DNA of 64,000 bases from Planktothrix sp. FACHB-1365 (GTDB taxonomy: Bacteria > Cyanobacteriota > Cyanobacteriia > Cyanobacteriales > Microcoleaceae): the NCBI RefSeq assembly GCF_014697575.1, contig NZ_JACJSC010000003.1, positions 62,001 through 126,000 on the forward strand, given 5' to 3'. Below the pieces are notes generated by a model. The model had not been told where the DNA came from, made no database searches, and was given only the letters and a program-made list of their open reading frames with translations. Every line of letters begins with the position of its first letter. Position 1 is the stretch's first letter. A program made the translations under genes and the position numbers. Of this stretch, positions 18,207-27,717 are shown in pieces.

Positions 18207-19361
18207 ATGCTGCAAGCGGCTACGCAGAATCAAGGTGCTATTGGGGCTGAAACCAAGCTCGATGTTGAACTTCGGAAAGTCTTCAAGGTCTTTAATGGAG
18301 AAACGGCTGTTCGTGGCGTAGATCTCGATATTCATCGAGGAGAATTTTTTAGTATTTTAGGGCCATCGGGTTGTGGCAAAACTACAACGCTGCGACTCAT
18401 TGCCGGGTTTGAAATGCCCTCTGCTGGAGAAGTCTTGATTCGGGGTCAGTCTGTGACCCAAACTCCCCCCTATCTGCGTCCAGTGAATACCGTTTTTCAA
18501 AGTTATGCTTTGTTTAACCATTTGACAGTCTGGGAAAATATTGCTTTTGGACTCCGACTCAAACGCAAAAGTAAGTCGGAAATTGAAGAGAAAGTGCGGG
18601 AAGCCTTAAGTTTAGTTAAAATGGAATCCTTTGCCAATCGTTACCCCTCTCAAATGTCTGGGGGTCAACAACAACGGGTGGCTTTAGCCAGGGCGTTAGT
18701 CAATCGTCCGGCGGTGTTATTGTTAGATGAACCGTTAGGGGCTTTGGATTTAAAACTCCGCAAACAAATGCAGATGGAACTTACCAACCTCCATCGCAAT
18801 TTGGGGCTAACCTTTATCATGGTGACTCACGACCAAGAAGAAGCCATGAGTTTGTCTGACCGCATTGCTGTCATGCACGATGGCCGAATTGAACAAATTG
18901 GCAGTCCGAACGAGATTTATGAATATCCTCAAACGCCATTTGTGGCTGATTTTATTGGCGATACAAATCTATTTCGAGGAACGGTTGAAAGTGCTGATGT
19001 TTCCCGTTTATATATTGTCACAGAAACCGGATTAAGTATTGAAATTCAACAGATTGAGATTTCGGGTATTCAACATCCACAACAGGATTTAAGAACAGGT
19101 GCATCGGCGGTTGTGAGTGTGCGTCCTGAGAAAGTTACATTAAGTTTTTATCCCGTTAGCGGTGCTGTAAATTGTTTTGAAGGTCGTTTACTAAATGCAA
19201 TGTATTTGGGAACCCATATTCAATATGTGGTGAAATTACTATCGGGGGAAAATGTTATGGTTCGTCAACCCAAAACAGGGGATAGTTTACCCGATAGTAA
19301 TACTCCCGTTTATGTGTGTTGGGGAACAACAGATTGTTTAGCTTTACCCGAACAAAAATAA
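18207..19361 (+). CDS. ABC transporter ATP-binding protein, PotA-like (spermidine/putrescine type)
   Basis: This is the ATPase of an ABC importer. The Walker A motif GPSGCGKTTT, Q-loop, signature MSGGQQQRVALARAL, Walker B VLLLDEPLGALD and switch His (VTHDQEE) are all intact. After about residue 250 a TOBE-type regulatory domain follows (VSVRPEKVTLS). The overall architecture and 384 residues match PotA of polyamine importers, but the class also includes Fe3+ and sugar importers. The permease and binding-protein genes are not adjacent: a TnpB element and a phosphatase follow. So the substrate is unproven and the ATPase may serve permeases elsewhere. Confidence 0.85.
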   Translation: MLQAATQNQGAIGAETKLDVELRKVFKVFNGETAVRGVDLDIHRGEFFSILGPSGCGKTTTLRLIAGFEMPSAGEVLIRGQSVTQTPPYLRPVNTVFQSYALFNHLTVWENIAFGLRLKRKSKSEIEEKVREALSLVKMESFANRYPSQMSGGQQQRVALARALVNRPAVLLLDEPLGALDLKLRKQMQMELTNLHRNLGLTFIMVTHDQEEAMSLSDRIAVMHDGRIEQIGSPNEIYEYPQTPFVADFIGDTNLFRGTVESADVSRLYIVTETGLSIEIQQIEISGIQHPQQDLRTGASAVVSVRPEKVTLSFYPVSGAVNCFEGRLLNAMYLGTHIQYVVKLLSGENVMVRQPKTGDSLPDSNTPVYVCWGTTDCLALPEQK

Positions 19362-19452
19362 AACGGTAGTCAATCTGACCTATGCACTTAGCATTACCCT
19401 TAAAAAATATCTAACGGGCGAATATTCAATATTCCTTCTTCTCTGCTGTAAA

Positions 19453-19488
19453 TTGACACTCCCCGCTCTGAAGAGACGGGGATTCTAC
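19453..19488 (-). ncRNA. probable 3' end of TnpB omega-RNA (right-end hairpin)
   Basis: Read on the minus strand, the segment starts GTAGAATCCCCGTCTC and ends GCGGGGAGTGTCAA, forming a stem of CCCCG/CGGGG type. In IS200/IS605 elements the right end is transcribed as the scaffold of the guide RNA used by TnpB, and the guide is the sequence just outside the element. Here this would begin at 19452 and run toward lower coordinates. The start of the RNA inside the tnpB 3' region is not resolved. Confidence 0.6.
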
Positions 19489-19519
19489 ATTCTACGTCAG
19501 AATTTGCTCTAGCAGGCTT

Positions 19520-20704
19520 TCACCGTTCGGCTGAGTCGCTCACGGCGAAGCCAACCAGAGTAGAGACTCCAACTCCTGTAGCGTTACTTCGGGATTGCCC
19601 ATCCCTAGTTTGTTTTGTCAGATTGAGAATGTTTTTTGCAGCATTTGTGTCTCTATGCAACTCACATCCACAATTACAAATATGGGTGCGGGTTGATAGA
19701 GATTTTTTAACGATTACCCCACAATTAGAGCATTTTTGCGAAGTGTAATGAGGTGGAACCGGAATTGCTAATTTATCAAATTTAGCCGCAAAATATTCTA
19801 TCCATTGCCGGAACAAATACCAACTAGCATCGCTAATTGATTTAGCTAAACAGTGGTTTTTAACCAAATTTCTAACACTTAAATCTTCGTAGACTACTAA
19901 GTCGTTAGACTTGCATACGTTACGCGCCGTTATCTTGGCGTGTTCATTCCGTTGCCTGCTTACTTTTAAGTGTTTTTTAGCGTAAATTTTTCTAGCTTTC
20001 CGTCTACCTGATGAACCCTTAACCTTTTTATAGATTTGTCTCTGAGATTTTTTAATAGACGTTTCCGCCTTTCTCAAAAACTTGGGATTCGGTTCTTGAT
20101 GTCCGTTAGAGTCTGTGTAAAATGACTCAATGCCGACATCAAGTCCAATTTCATTTCCCGTTTTCGGTTGAACATCGGTAACGGTAATACCCAGACAAAA
20201 CTGGCAGTAATAACCGTCAGCACGACGAATCAATCGCACCCGTTTTATGTCTTTAAAATTGTAGGTATGGACATCCCATTTCCCCAGTAATTTAAGATTG
20301 CCAATCCCGTTTTTATCGGTAAAGGTAACTTGCCTTTTGGTTGGGTGTAACTTCCATCCTGTTGTTTTATATTCAACAGAACGACAGTCTTTTTGAAATT
20401 TGGGATATCCTTTTTTACCCGAAACCTTTTTCTGGCAATTGTCGTAAAAACGACTAATGGCAATCCATCCCCGCTCGGCTGCGGATTGGACTGCCATTGA
20501 ATTTAGATCATTAACAAAGGAGAATTCTTTCCTGAGAGCCGTTGAATACTTGTTTAAGGCAAACTTGTCGATTTTCAACTCTCTGGAATTATCCATCCAG
20601 TATCTAATCGCTTTATTACGGACAAACTGAGTTGTACGAATGGCTTGATCAATCGCTTTGTATTGCTCAAGTTTGCCTTTGACTTTGTATTCTAAAACTA
20701 TCAT
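19520..20704 (-). CDS. tnpB: RNA-guided endonuclease TnpB
   Basis: TnpB is the RNA-guided DNA nuclease of IS200/IS605 elements and the ancestor of Cas12. The RuvC-like acidic residues are present in GLDVGIESFYTDSNG (Asp), VVYEDLSVRNL (Glu) and HRDTNAAKNIL (Asp). The zinc finger is CSNCG...CNCG between the second and third. The N-terminal helix-turn-helix begins MIVLEYKVKGKLEQYKAIDQ. At 394 residues it is full length and appears intact. A typical right-end hairpin lies about 30 bases after the stop. It sits between a transporter ATPase and a phosphatase gene and apparently disrupts neither. Confidence 0.93.
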   Translation of the reverse strand: MIVLEYKVKGKLEQYKAIDQAIRTTQFVRNKAIRYWMDNSRELKIDKFALNKYSTALRKEFSFVNDLNSMAVQSAAERGWIAISRFYDNCQKKVSGKKGYPKFQKDCRSVEYKTTGWKLHPTKRQVTFTDKNGIGNLKLLGKWDVHTYNFKDIKRVRLIRRADGYYCQFCLGITVTDVQPKTGNEIGLDVGIESFYTDSNGHQEPNPKFLRKAETSIKKSQRQIYKKVKGSSGRRKARKIYAKKHLKVSRQRNEHAKITARNVCKSNDLVVYEDLSVRNLVKNHCLAKSISDASWYLFRQWIEYFAAKFDKLAIPVPPHYTSQKCSNCGVIVKKSLSTRTHICNCGCELHRDTNAAKNILNLTKQTRDGQSRSNATGVGVSTLVGFAVSDSAER

Positions 20705-20843
20705 AGAAATCTCTGGCTTTCGACCTACCTTATACTAACATAGATTACTATAATATTCAGGCTTGGTTAAAACCCCTGAGTCGTTTTTCATCTCAGGTCT
20801 GAAGACGCTGAGTTTTCACTCCTCCCATCCTACTTTTATAACT

Positions 20844-22883
20844 ATGGTTGTTTGTCCCCAGTGTCAATTTGAAAACCCCAATCTCAACAAGTTTTGTCAA
20901 CGCTGTGGTACTTCTCTGACCCAGAAACATTGTCCTGAATGTGGAACAACCGTTCCCCTGAATACGCTGCAATGTCACAATTGCGGGACAGTGACTGGAA
21001 CCGTTTATCTGGCTGTAGTTATCCCTTCGTCCTCAGCCATTGCTCCGGCTGAAAACTCCCCAGAATCCTTAAATAATGACCATTTGCAGGGAGCTAACAC
21101 ATCCTCGGAGAGTCCCTCCGAATCAAGTTTAGACCGAATTGATACCGAACCCCCCACCCCGGAAGAGCTTCAGACCCCAGAGCTAACGGAGTCTCAAGCC
21201 CAACCCCTAGAAGACATTTTTTCCCAAACTGACCTGGAAGCCATTACCATTCCGGCTGAAGATGCTTTGTGTCCTCCCCAGGAACCGCCACCATCCTTGG
21301 AGCGACCCATTGGAGCTTATTTAGACCCCCAAGACCGTTATCAACTCCTAGACCCCTTACCTGCCCTAAAAGCTGGTGAAACCGTCACCGTCAAGGTTTT
21401 AGATACTCAACCCTTGCAGGTTTCCCCGTTAAAAGCACTACAAGACCAAAGTACCGCCCCATCTCATCCAGACGTAGAAACATTTATTATTCCGGCGGCT
21501 CAACCCTATTTTTCCTTAGCGTCCCAAACGCCTAACTATTTTCCTCGCTTACAAGATGCTTGGGAATCGGATTCCTATCAGGTTATTCTATTAGAAAATT
21601 TTGCGGATTTTCCCCGGTTATCAGAACTGTGGAGTAACCGAAAAACCACACCTCAACAAATTGTTTATTGGTTGGGAGATTTAGTAGAACTGTGGGTACT
21701 GTTAGAAACTTGGGGATGTCGCCAAAGTTTATTAGATCTCCAAAATTTACGAGTATTTTCTCAAAATTCTCAACAGTTATGTTTACAACAATTGTATTTT
21801 GATCAACCTGATTCTGTCTTAAGTTTATCAAATTTAGGACAATTATGGCAGGATTTATTTCAACAATCCCAACGGACGTTAGTGGGTTCCTTAACGGAAG
21901 TATTGCGGGATGTAATGGAGGCCAAAATTCAAACCGTTGAACAATTACGAACGGCTTTAATGGTGGTTTTGGATGAAATTAATTTTCCCTCTAACTTACC
22001 CCAACAACAAACCAGCCAGAATGAACTATTACCCTCGACTTTAAATCAATCTCCTACCTTAATTCTGGGTGAAAAATTTATCCATTTAGAAGCCGTAGGA
22101 CGCACGGATGTCGGTCGTCAACGGGATCATAATGAAGACTGTTTTGGTTTGCAAACCCACATCAAGATTCAAGAAACACCCCAAGGACAAATTCGCTCCG
22201 TGAGGGGTTTATATATTCTGTGTGATGGGATGGGAGGTCACGCCGGAGGAGAAGTGGCGAGTCAAATCGCTGTTGATACTTTACAACACTATTTCCAAGA
22301 TCAATATTCAGAGGAATTCCCAACGGAAGAAATCTTACAAGATGCCATTTTCAAAGCAAATGAAGCAATTTATAATGAAAATCAACAAGAGGTGCGTTCC
22401 GGTAGTGGTCGCATGGGAACTACCTTAGTGATGGCAATTGTGGTGAATCATCAAGTCGTCGTGGCTCATGTGGGAGATAGTCGATTATATCGTTTAACTC
22501 GTCAACAAGGGTTACAACAAATAACCGTAGATCATGAAGTGGGACAACGAGAAATTCAACGGGGAATTGACCCGGATATTGCCTATTCTCGCCCCGATGC
22601 TTATCAATTAACTCAAGCTTTAGGCCCTAGAGAAGAACAGTTTGTTCACCCAGATATTCAATTTTTAGAGATTGAGGAAGATACGGTTTTTATTCTCGCA
22701 TCCGATGGCTTAACCGATCATAATTTGTTAGAAACCTTCTGCGAAACTCAACTTGATCCCTTACTCAACCCTCAAACAGATTTAGCCCCCGCAGTAGATG
22801 GTTTAATCACTCTAGCAAATCAATATAATGGTCACGATAATATTACCGCCATTGTCGTTCGAGCTTGGGTATCCAACCCTTAA
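20844..22883 (+). CDS. PP2C-type Ser/Thr protein phosphatase with N-terminal zinc ribbons
   Basis: I place the start at the ATG at 20844, because the translation from there begins with a zinc ribbon (MVVCPQCQFENPNLNKFCQRCG) and a second one follows (CPECG...CHNCG). A long acidic, proline-rich linker leads to a middle region of about 300 residues that resembles a degenerate kinase lobe. The C-terminal 250 residues are a PP2C phosphatase with VGRQRDHNEDCFG, LCDGMGGHAGGEVAS, VAHVGDSRLYRL, ILASDGLTDH and a final HDNIT, supplying the metal-binding Asp residues. The next gene is a Ser/Thr kinase with an FHA domain and its own zinc ribbon, so the two are likely antagonists in one signalling switch. 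Confidence 0.9.
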   Translation: MVVCPQCQFENPNLNKFCQRCGTSLTQKHCPECGTTVPLNTLQCHNCGTVTGTVYLAVVIPSSSAIAPAENSPESLNNDHLQGANTSSESPSESSLDRIDTEPPTPEELQTPELTESQAQPLEDIFSQTDLEAITIPAEDALCPPQEPPPSLERPIGAYLDPQDRYQLLDPLPALKAGETVTVKVLDTQPLQVSPLKALQDQSTAPSHPDVETFIIPAAQPYFSLASQTPNYFPRLQDAWESDSYQVILLENFADFPRLSELWSNRKTTPQQIVYWLGDLVELWVLLETWGCRQSLLDLQNLRVFSQNSQQLCLQQLYFDQPDSVLSLSNLGQLWQDLFQQSQRTLVGSLTEVLRDVMEAKIQTVEQLRTALMVVLDEINFPSNLPQQQTSQNELLPSTLNQSPTLILGEKFIHLEAVGRTDVGRQRDHNEDCFGLQTHIKIQETPQGQIRSVRGLYILCDGMGGHAGGEVASQIAVDTLQHYFQDQYSEEFPTEEILQDAIFKANEAIYNENQQEVRSGSGRMGTTLVMAIVVNHQVVVAHVGDSRLYRLTRQQGLQQITVDHEVGQREIQRGIDPDIAYSRPDAYQLTQALGPREEQFVHPDIQFLEIEEDTVFILASDGLTDHNLLETFCETQLDPLLNPQTDLAPAVDGLITLANQYNGHDNITAIVVRAWVSNP

Positions 22884-22918
22884 CCGTAAAGGTGTTTTAC
22901 CAACTATTATCGAGCTTT

Positions 22919-22978
22919 TAATAACTAATAACTGATCACTAATAACTGATAACTGATAACTGATAACTGATAACTGAT
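22919..22978. repeat. heptameric tandem repeat (ATAACTG)n
   Basis: Repeats of the heptamer ATAACTG, degenerate at the left and exact at the right, fill the gap between the phosphatase and kinase genes and end 2 bases before the kinase ATG. This is a cyanobacterial short tandemly repeated repetitive sequence. The same heptamer, on the other strand, occurs at 35363. Confidence 0.9.
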
Positions 22979-22980
22979 TT

Positions 22981-24189
22981 ATGTTAATTCTTACCTGGTT
23001 AGATCCGCACCAAAAAACACCCCTGAAACAATGGACATTTGCACAGCAAGGTATTATCCGCATTGGACGGGCGGCGGATAATCAGGTTGTTATCGTTGAT
23101 CCTTTAGTGTCTCGTTATCATCTGGAATTACACCCTCCCCAAGATGAAAGCCAGAGTTCTCCTTGGGTGCTGGTGAGTAAAGGAACTAATGGAACCTTTG
23201 TCAATGGTGTGCTGACCACTCAAGGGTTAGTGGGAGATGGAGCTTTGATTGAATTAGCCAAAGATGGGCCTTTATTACAAGTTAAACTCCAAGGGAGTGT
23301 GATTGCAATTCCCGTCAATGCACCCCCCTGTAACCATGAGGGAAATGCTTCGGGTAATTTATTTTGTATTCATTGCGGATTTCCCATTCAGGTAGAACGG
23401 ACTGTCCGACAGTATCAAGTGTTGAGAACCATCGGACGAGGGGGAATGGGAACAACAACGTTGGCGTGGGACTCTACAACAGCCAAATCTGCTGTACCTG
23501 TTGTCGTTGTTCTGAAAGAAATGAATACGGATATGGCACAAATTGCCAAAGCACAAGAATTATTTGAACGGGAAGCCCGTACCTTAAAGAGCTTAAAGCA
23601 TCCAGGTATTCCCCAGTTTTATGACTTTTTTGTGGATGAGGGTAAAAAATATTTAGTGATGGAAATGATCCATGGAACGGATCTCGAACAGTATATCCAT
23701 CAACGGGGGCCAGTGATTCCCCAACAAGCCATACAGTGGATGATGCAGACCTGTGAGATCTTGAACTATATTCACTCACTCGATCCGCCTCTGATCCATC
23801 GAGATATCAAACCTGCCAATTTACTGTTGCGGCGACGAGATCACCACATTGTTGTTTTGGACTTTGGAGCCGTGAAGGAAATTGGAACACCCCCCGGAAC
23901 CCGCATTGGTGCTGAAGGATACAGTGCTCCCGAACAAGATCGAGGACAGCCTCTTACTCAGTCGGATTTGTATGCGATCGGTACAACGTTAATTTTTTTA
24001 CTGACCGCCGAAACACCCTTAAAATTTTATGGCAAACGGGGGAATAGTTTTGGTTTTGACCTTGATAACGTTCCCACCATTACACCTCAACTGCGAAAAG
24101 TTATTGAACAAGCCACCGAATACCGACCTAAAGATCGTTATCCAACGGCTCAAGATCTATCTCAAGCTTTAGCCCATTGCCTAAATTGA
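22981..24189 (+). CDS. FHA domain - zinc ribbon - Ser/Thr protein kinase
   Basis: Domain order is unusual but clear. Residues 1-95 form an FHA phosphothreonine-binding domain (IIRIGRAADNQVVI, SRYHLELHP, GTNGTFVNG). Next comes a short zinc ribbon (CNHEG...CIHCG). From about residue 142 to the end is a Hanks-type kinase with glycine loop IGRGGMG, catalytic Lys in VVLKEMN, HRDIKPANLLL, LDFGAVKEIG and an APE-like APEQD. No transmembrane segment is visible, so it is cytoplasmic. The FHA domain may read its own or the partner's phosphorylation. It follows the PP2C gene by 97 bases, mostly heptamer repeat, and probably shares its transcript. Confidence 0.92.
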   Translation: MLILTWLDPHQKTPLKQWTFAQQGIIRIGRAADNQVVIVDPLVSRYHLELHPPQDESQSSPWVLVSKGTNGTFVNGVLTTQGLVGDGALIELAKDGPLLQVKLQGSVIAIPVNAPPCNHEGNASGNLFCIHCGFPIQVERTVRQYQVLRTIGRGGMGTTTLAWDSTTAKSAVPVVVVLKEMNTDMAQIAKAQELFEREARTLKSLKHPGIPQFYDFFVDEGKKYLVMEMIHGTDLEQYIHQRGPVIPQQAIQWMMQTCEILNYIHSLDPPLIHRDIKPANLLLRRRDHHIVVLDFGAVKEIGTPPGTRIGAEGYSAPEQDRGQPLTQSDLYAIGTTLIFLLTAETPLKFYGKRGNSFGFDLDNVPTITPQLRKVIEQATEYRPKDRYPTAQDLSQALAHCLN

Positions 24190-24356
24190 TCAAATTGTGA
24201 GGAAGAAAAACGCAAAGGAAGGGGAAAGGGCAATGGACTCAAAGCTGATGGAGAGAAATACAAAACTTGAAACAGCAGCTTTAATCAAGGGTGAATTCAA
24301 GATTTAGGGCAAACCGACTGAAATCTGAAATCCGGGAAAGGGAGAGAAATCGGCTT

Positions 24357-24581
24357 CTACTCTTCGTCTTCATCCCAAGCTTCAACGGCTAATAACTCGC
24401 TAATGGGATCTTGCATGGAGAAACCAAACTCTAACAATTCCTGCTTCCAAAATTTCCATTCATCACCATAGAGAAGGGCAATTTTCCACAGACTCTCGGA
24501 AGGTTTGATAATGTCAGACTTGACCAGGGAATGCACCTGACGTTGAAACTTATCCATCGGGTGTATAACCTTTTGGCTCAT
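24357..24581 (-). CDS. DUF4327 family small protein
   Basis: This 74-residue protein has the characteristic blocks of the cyanobacteria-specific DUF4327 family: HPMDKFQRQVHSLVKSDIIKPSESLWKIALLYG and FGFSMQDPISELLAVEAWDE. Family assignment is from memory of the conserved sequence. It has no membrane segment or signal peptide, and the biochemical role of the family is unknown. The gene is monocistronic; the ATG is at 24581. Confidence 0.8.
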   Translation of the reverse strand: MSQKVIHPMDKFQRQVHSLVKSDIIKPSESLWKIALLYGDEWKFWKQELLEFGFSMQDPISELLAVEAWDEDEE

Positions 24582-25304
24582 AATACCTCTTAAGTTGTTC
24601 TAATTCTAAAGTTGTTAACGCTTTTCAACCTGAACGTTTTCCTTGTTTTCCTTTGCGTAGATGGTCGATGCTGGTGAAAGCAACTTCCTCAATCCTAAAT
24701 ATAGCATAAGCTTTGAAAAAAAGTAATCTTTTTTTAGCGAATCTAGGGGTTGATTTCACGAATTCAAGAGTTAGAGGAGGTTCGGGCTTCACCCCAATAT
24801 CCACCAATCGCTCCCTTTCCAGCAAAACCCAATCCTCAGAACTTCCTTACACCCTGAATTTCGGAAATAGGGGGAATGGATGGGAAGATCCCTTGACCCA
24901 GAAATATTGACAGTTGGGTTCTCATAGCCAATCGCAAAATGGTTTGAATCTGACTCTGAAGCCTATCATATTAGGGAAAAGGATCGACTGTAATCTCTAT
25001 ATAGATAGATTAAATCTACGCGGATTTTAGCGAGATCTACCATGACCACTCAAACTTGAAGGACAAGGGGGAAACAGTGAGATCTTCAGGTATAGCTCAA
25101 TAATTATACTGCTAATTGTATGCAGATGATTGTTAAGCTAATGATGTTATCGCGTCAAGTGATAAATCTATCTTGGGATAGTAGCGTAAATTCGGATTGT
25201 TTGTTGTTGCTTGTATTGTAGCGTGTTTTTTGAGCGTTGTAACCAGTTTTTTTAGGGGATTTTTCCTAAACCGAGGATTAGAATGGATCATTCCTAAGCT
25301 CTGA
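24582..25304. other. 723-base region without a supported gene
   Basis: Short open frames exist on both strands but have no ribosome sites, unnatural composition and no family resemblance. No tRNA, clear hairpin array or repeat is visible. It should hold the DUF4327 promoter and may hide a small RNA, which I cannot demonstrate. Confidence 0.4.
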
Positions 25305-25907
25305 CTAATCCGTATCTGTAATACATAATAGCCAAATTTGATAGTTTCGCTTATCTAGTCCGAACCAAGTTACATCCCAAGCGACATCAGCAAACCACTC
25401 TGTCCAGGGTTCTTGAGAAATATACATCTGAACTTCGTCATAGCGACTTTGAAACAACGCCTCACAAAATTTCATCCCTAAATCTTTGGCTTGTTTCGCA
25501 GTTCCTTCAAATTCTTCATAAGCACCTCCAAACACTAAAATCTCGGCTAATTCTCCATCCAAGGTAAAGGAACTCGTATCGTCTGTTAAATCTAAGGAGG
25601 TTGCTAAGGGGAGTTCAATTTCTAATGCGGATAAACCATCCATCACCGGGGGTAAGGTCACAAATTGTTCAAAAAAATTGATTTCATTCAGTAAATCTCG
25701 TGAACCAAACCACTCTAAGACGGGATGAGGAGAAAGTTGAAACCGAGCAAATTCTGCACCCCCATTCAGATGAGTTTTTCGTAGCTGTTTTAAGAGTTCG
25801 TCAATGGCCGGATCTTTTAACGGCGCAGATACAACTTCTAATTCCTGCCACATTTCGTCAATTTCTTCTTCCGAAGGACGGTATTGCTCTCGATTGGGAA
25901 CTAACAT
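25305..25907 (-). CDS. hypothetical protein, 200 aa
   Basis: I do not recognise a family. The protein is acidic, soluble and without signal peptide or membrane segment. It is rich in aromatic residues toward the end (EPWTEWFADVAWDVTWFGLDKRNYQIWLLCITDTD), which suggests a compact folded domain, and has a middle segment of short strands (LALEIELPLATSLDL-like). The ATG at 25907 starts MLVPNREQYRPSEEEIDEMW. It is transcribed away from the secreted protein gene at 26069 and is probably monocistronic. Confidence 0.75.
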   Translation of the reverse strand: MLVPNREQYRPSEEEIDEMWQELEVVSAPLKDPAIDELLKQLRKTHLNGGAEFARFQLSPHPVLEWFGSRDLLNEINFFEQFVTLPPVMDGLSALEIELPLATSLDLTDDTSSFTLDGELAEILVFGGAYEEFEGTAKQAKDLGMKFCEALFQSRYDEVQMYISQEPWTEWFADVAWDVTWFGLDKRNYQIWLLCITDTD

Positions 25908-26068
25908 TAACCCTGATCTCCAGTTGACAACATTTCTTCTACACTTTACTGGAATCTTTAAAACCCGACAAGATTACCTCCAAAAAATATTATAAAAATT
26001 AACAAAAAAAATTGATTTTTAATGGTATTGATACTGATAATATTATCATGAAACGACATTGAGAGAAT

Positions 26069-27148
26069 ATGCTTAGATTATTGTCCGTAATATCCCGTTT
26101 ACATCTCCCGAAAACGTTATATTTACTCCTGAGTCTCACCCTATTAACTACATTCCGGCTTCTTAATGTTGTACCGAATCCGGCTTGGGCGGCAACTCCC
26201 TATCAGGGAACATTTACATTAACAAAAGCCTGCGATGCTACCCTATCCATTAGTGGCAACTCCCCCACTCCTTTAACAATTGACTCAACCTATGAAGTTG
26301 TCAGTTTAAATCAAGACACCAACCCTACCCATGTTTATATTAAAATTCCTAATTTAGGAACTCGTTGGGTAGCGTTAAGTTGTGGCAAACTTGAGGGTTT
26401 AATTCAAGTTAGGGATTCCAATTCATCGCCATTGTTACCTTTTTTTGATACCGTTAATAATCCTGTCACTGTAGCAGATGGAAGCCAACAAGATTTAACG
26501 CCAGTTCCTCCCCGTTTAAATGAATTTGATCAAGCCGTTAATAAAATTTGTGGTTTACCCGGAACTGTAGTGAGTCCGGCTGATTTTAAAGTGATGATGA
26601 AACAGTTTCCGGGGGTATTGGCTAATATTAAAAAGAACGTCGGCGGTTTTATGATTGCGGGTAGAATTTCTGATGCAGAATTTCTTGAAGATTTTACTGA
26701 TGCTTGGTTTGTGGTCAAGGGATTTGATCATGTTTTTTGTGGAGAACCAGATTCTCAAAAAATTGGTGGATTACACTATGTTGGACGTTATTTAGATTTA
26801 CAAAATAAAAAATTAGCTGGACGTTTACCCAATTCGGATTATAAGGCAGAAGTTCTTCCGGGTGCGGTTTATTCTATGGGAGTTTTGATGAAAGTTGGAA
26901 ATCAATTCGTCCAATCTCTTTTTAAGGGTTATGCTTATACGTTGAATGCGGAAGAAACTTTAACCCTTGCTGCAAAAACCTTTAAGAATAACTTTATTAA
27001 TGACCCTAAACCTACTGCTTGTCTAGTCAAAATAACCGATGATGGAAAAACCTTTACTAACGTTTTTGTTTCTAAAAATGGAGGAATTCGCACATTTTAT
27101 AGTGATGCTACTCCTGATTATAAAAAAGAGCCTGCTTGTAAGGGTTAG
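26069..27148 (+). CDS. secreted hypothetical protein, 359 aa
   Basis: A long N-terminal region with a hydrophobic core (about residues 15-34) ends in PAWA-ATPYQG near residue 43, a good signal peptidase I site, so the protein is exported. The mature part begins with a beta-rich domain containing a Cys pair (KACDATL, LSCGKLEG). Further Cys residues (KICGLPG, VFCGEPD, TACLVKI, EPACKG) suggest disulfides. No catalytic motif is recognised. One in-frame segment, FLEDFTDAWFVVKGFDHVFCGE, is rather conserved-looking. The ATG at 26069 is preceded by GAGAGA. The following minus-strand gene converges on it. Confidence 0.8.
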   Translation: MLRLLSVISRLHLPKTLYLLLSLTLLTTFRLLNVVPNPAWAATPYQGTFTLTKACDATLSISGNSPTPLTIDSTYEVVSLNQDTNPTHVYIKIPNLGTRWVALSCGKLEGLIQVRDSNSSPLLPFFDTVNNPVTVADGSQQDLTPVPPRLNEFDQAVNKICGLPGTVVSPADFKVMMKQFPGVLANIKKNVGGFMIAGRISDAEFLEDFTDAWFVVKGFDHVFCGEPDSQKIGGLHYVGRYLDLQNKKLAGRLPNSDYKAEVLPGAVYSMGVLMKVGNQFVQSLFKGYAYTLNAEETLTLAAKTFKNNFINDPKPTACLVKITDDGKTFTNVFVSKNGGIRTFYSDATPDYKKEPACKG

Positions 27149-27189
27149 TTAATCTCAAAAAACGGTTTCTAAGCCTTTCCTAAATTCTA

Positions 27190-27678
27190 TTATTGATAAA
27201 TTTGTAGTTTTTGTCTTAATTCATCCAAGGAACTATCAGAGGTTTCTAATGGTTCTGGTTTATCAGGACAAAATTCTAGTTCGATTTCAATAGCAAGTGG
27301 AGGTTCTGATGAGTTATTATAGTTTGCGATCGCTTTAAATCTCAATTTTCCACTTTTCCAAGATGTATCACCTAATTTTAAGAGTTGACAATCAATTTCC
27401 TCACTAATTGTATTCATACAACTTTGATTTACTTTTAAAATCGCCTTATTTTCAATATCATATTGAGAATTAATTGGCTCTAATAAGCAAATTGTAAACT
27501 TTTCGCGTGTCTCTACCATCTGCCTATGTCCTGGTATGAATTCAAATTTATAGGTATCAATAAACATCTTTTCCTTGAGAACATTTAATAAAAGTTCTTT
27601 AAACTTATCAACGATAAACGTATTGCCTTTAAACAATAAAATGTCATTATTATCCAATTTATAAAATGTATTATTCAT
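27190..27678 (-). CDS. hypothetical protein, 162 aa
   Basis: A soluble, slightly acidic protein with no recognisable domain, signal peptide or membrane segment. Its composition is AT-rich and native. The N-terminus is MNNTFYKLDNNDILLFKGN, and the C-terminus ends in a polar tail with many Glu, Pro and Ser. It is the last native gene before the GC-rich island. Function unknown. Confidence 0.65.
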   Translation of the reverse strand: MNNTFYKLDNNDILLFKGNTFIVDKFKELLLNVLKEKMFIDTYKFEFIPGHRQMVETREKFTICLLEPINSQYDIENKAILKVNQSCMNTISEEIDCQLLKLGDTSWKSGKLRFKAIANYNNSSEPPLAIEIELEFCPDKPEPLETSDSSLDELRQKLQIYQ

Positions 27679-27717
27679 GTTGTTTTATTTTCCTCTAAAT
27701 TTAATCTAATATAGCAA

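Larger units (their letters stand above)
19453..20704 (-). mobile_element. tnpB-only IS200/IS605-family element
   Basis: The element consists of a single tnpB and, after its stop, a conserved hairpin. No TnpA (Y1 transposase) gene is next to it. The right end is taken as position 19453, the last base of the hairpin motif. The left end lies upstream of 20704 but cannot be fixed from one copy; the 58 bases to 20762 may belong to it. Transposition would need TnpA from elsewhere. Confidence 0.75.

Noticed and set aside
24625-24910. Two short overlapping ORFs after the DUF4327 gene
   Set aside because: No ribosome site, no recognisable sequence and mutual antisense overlap.
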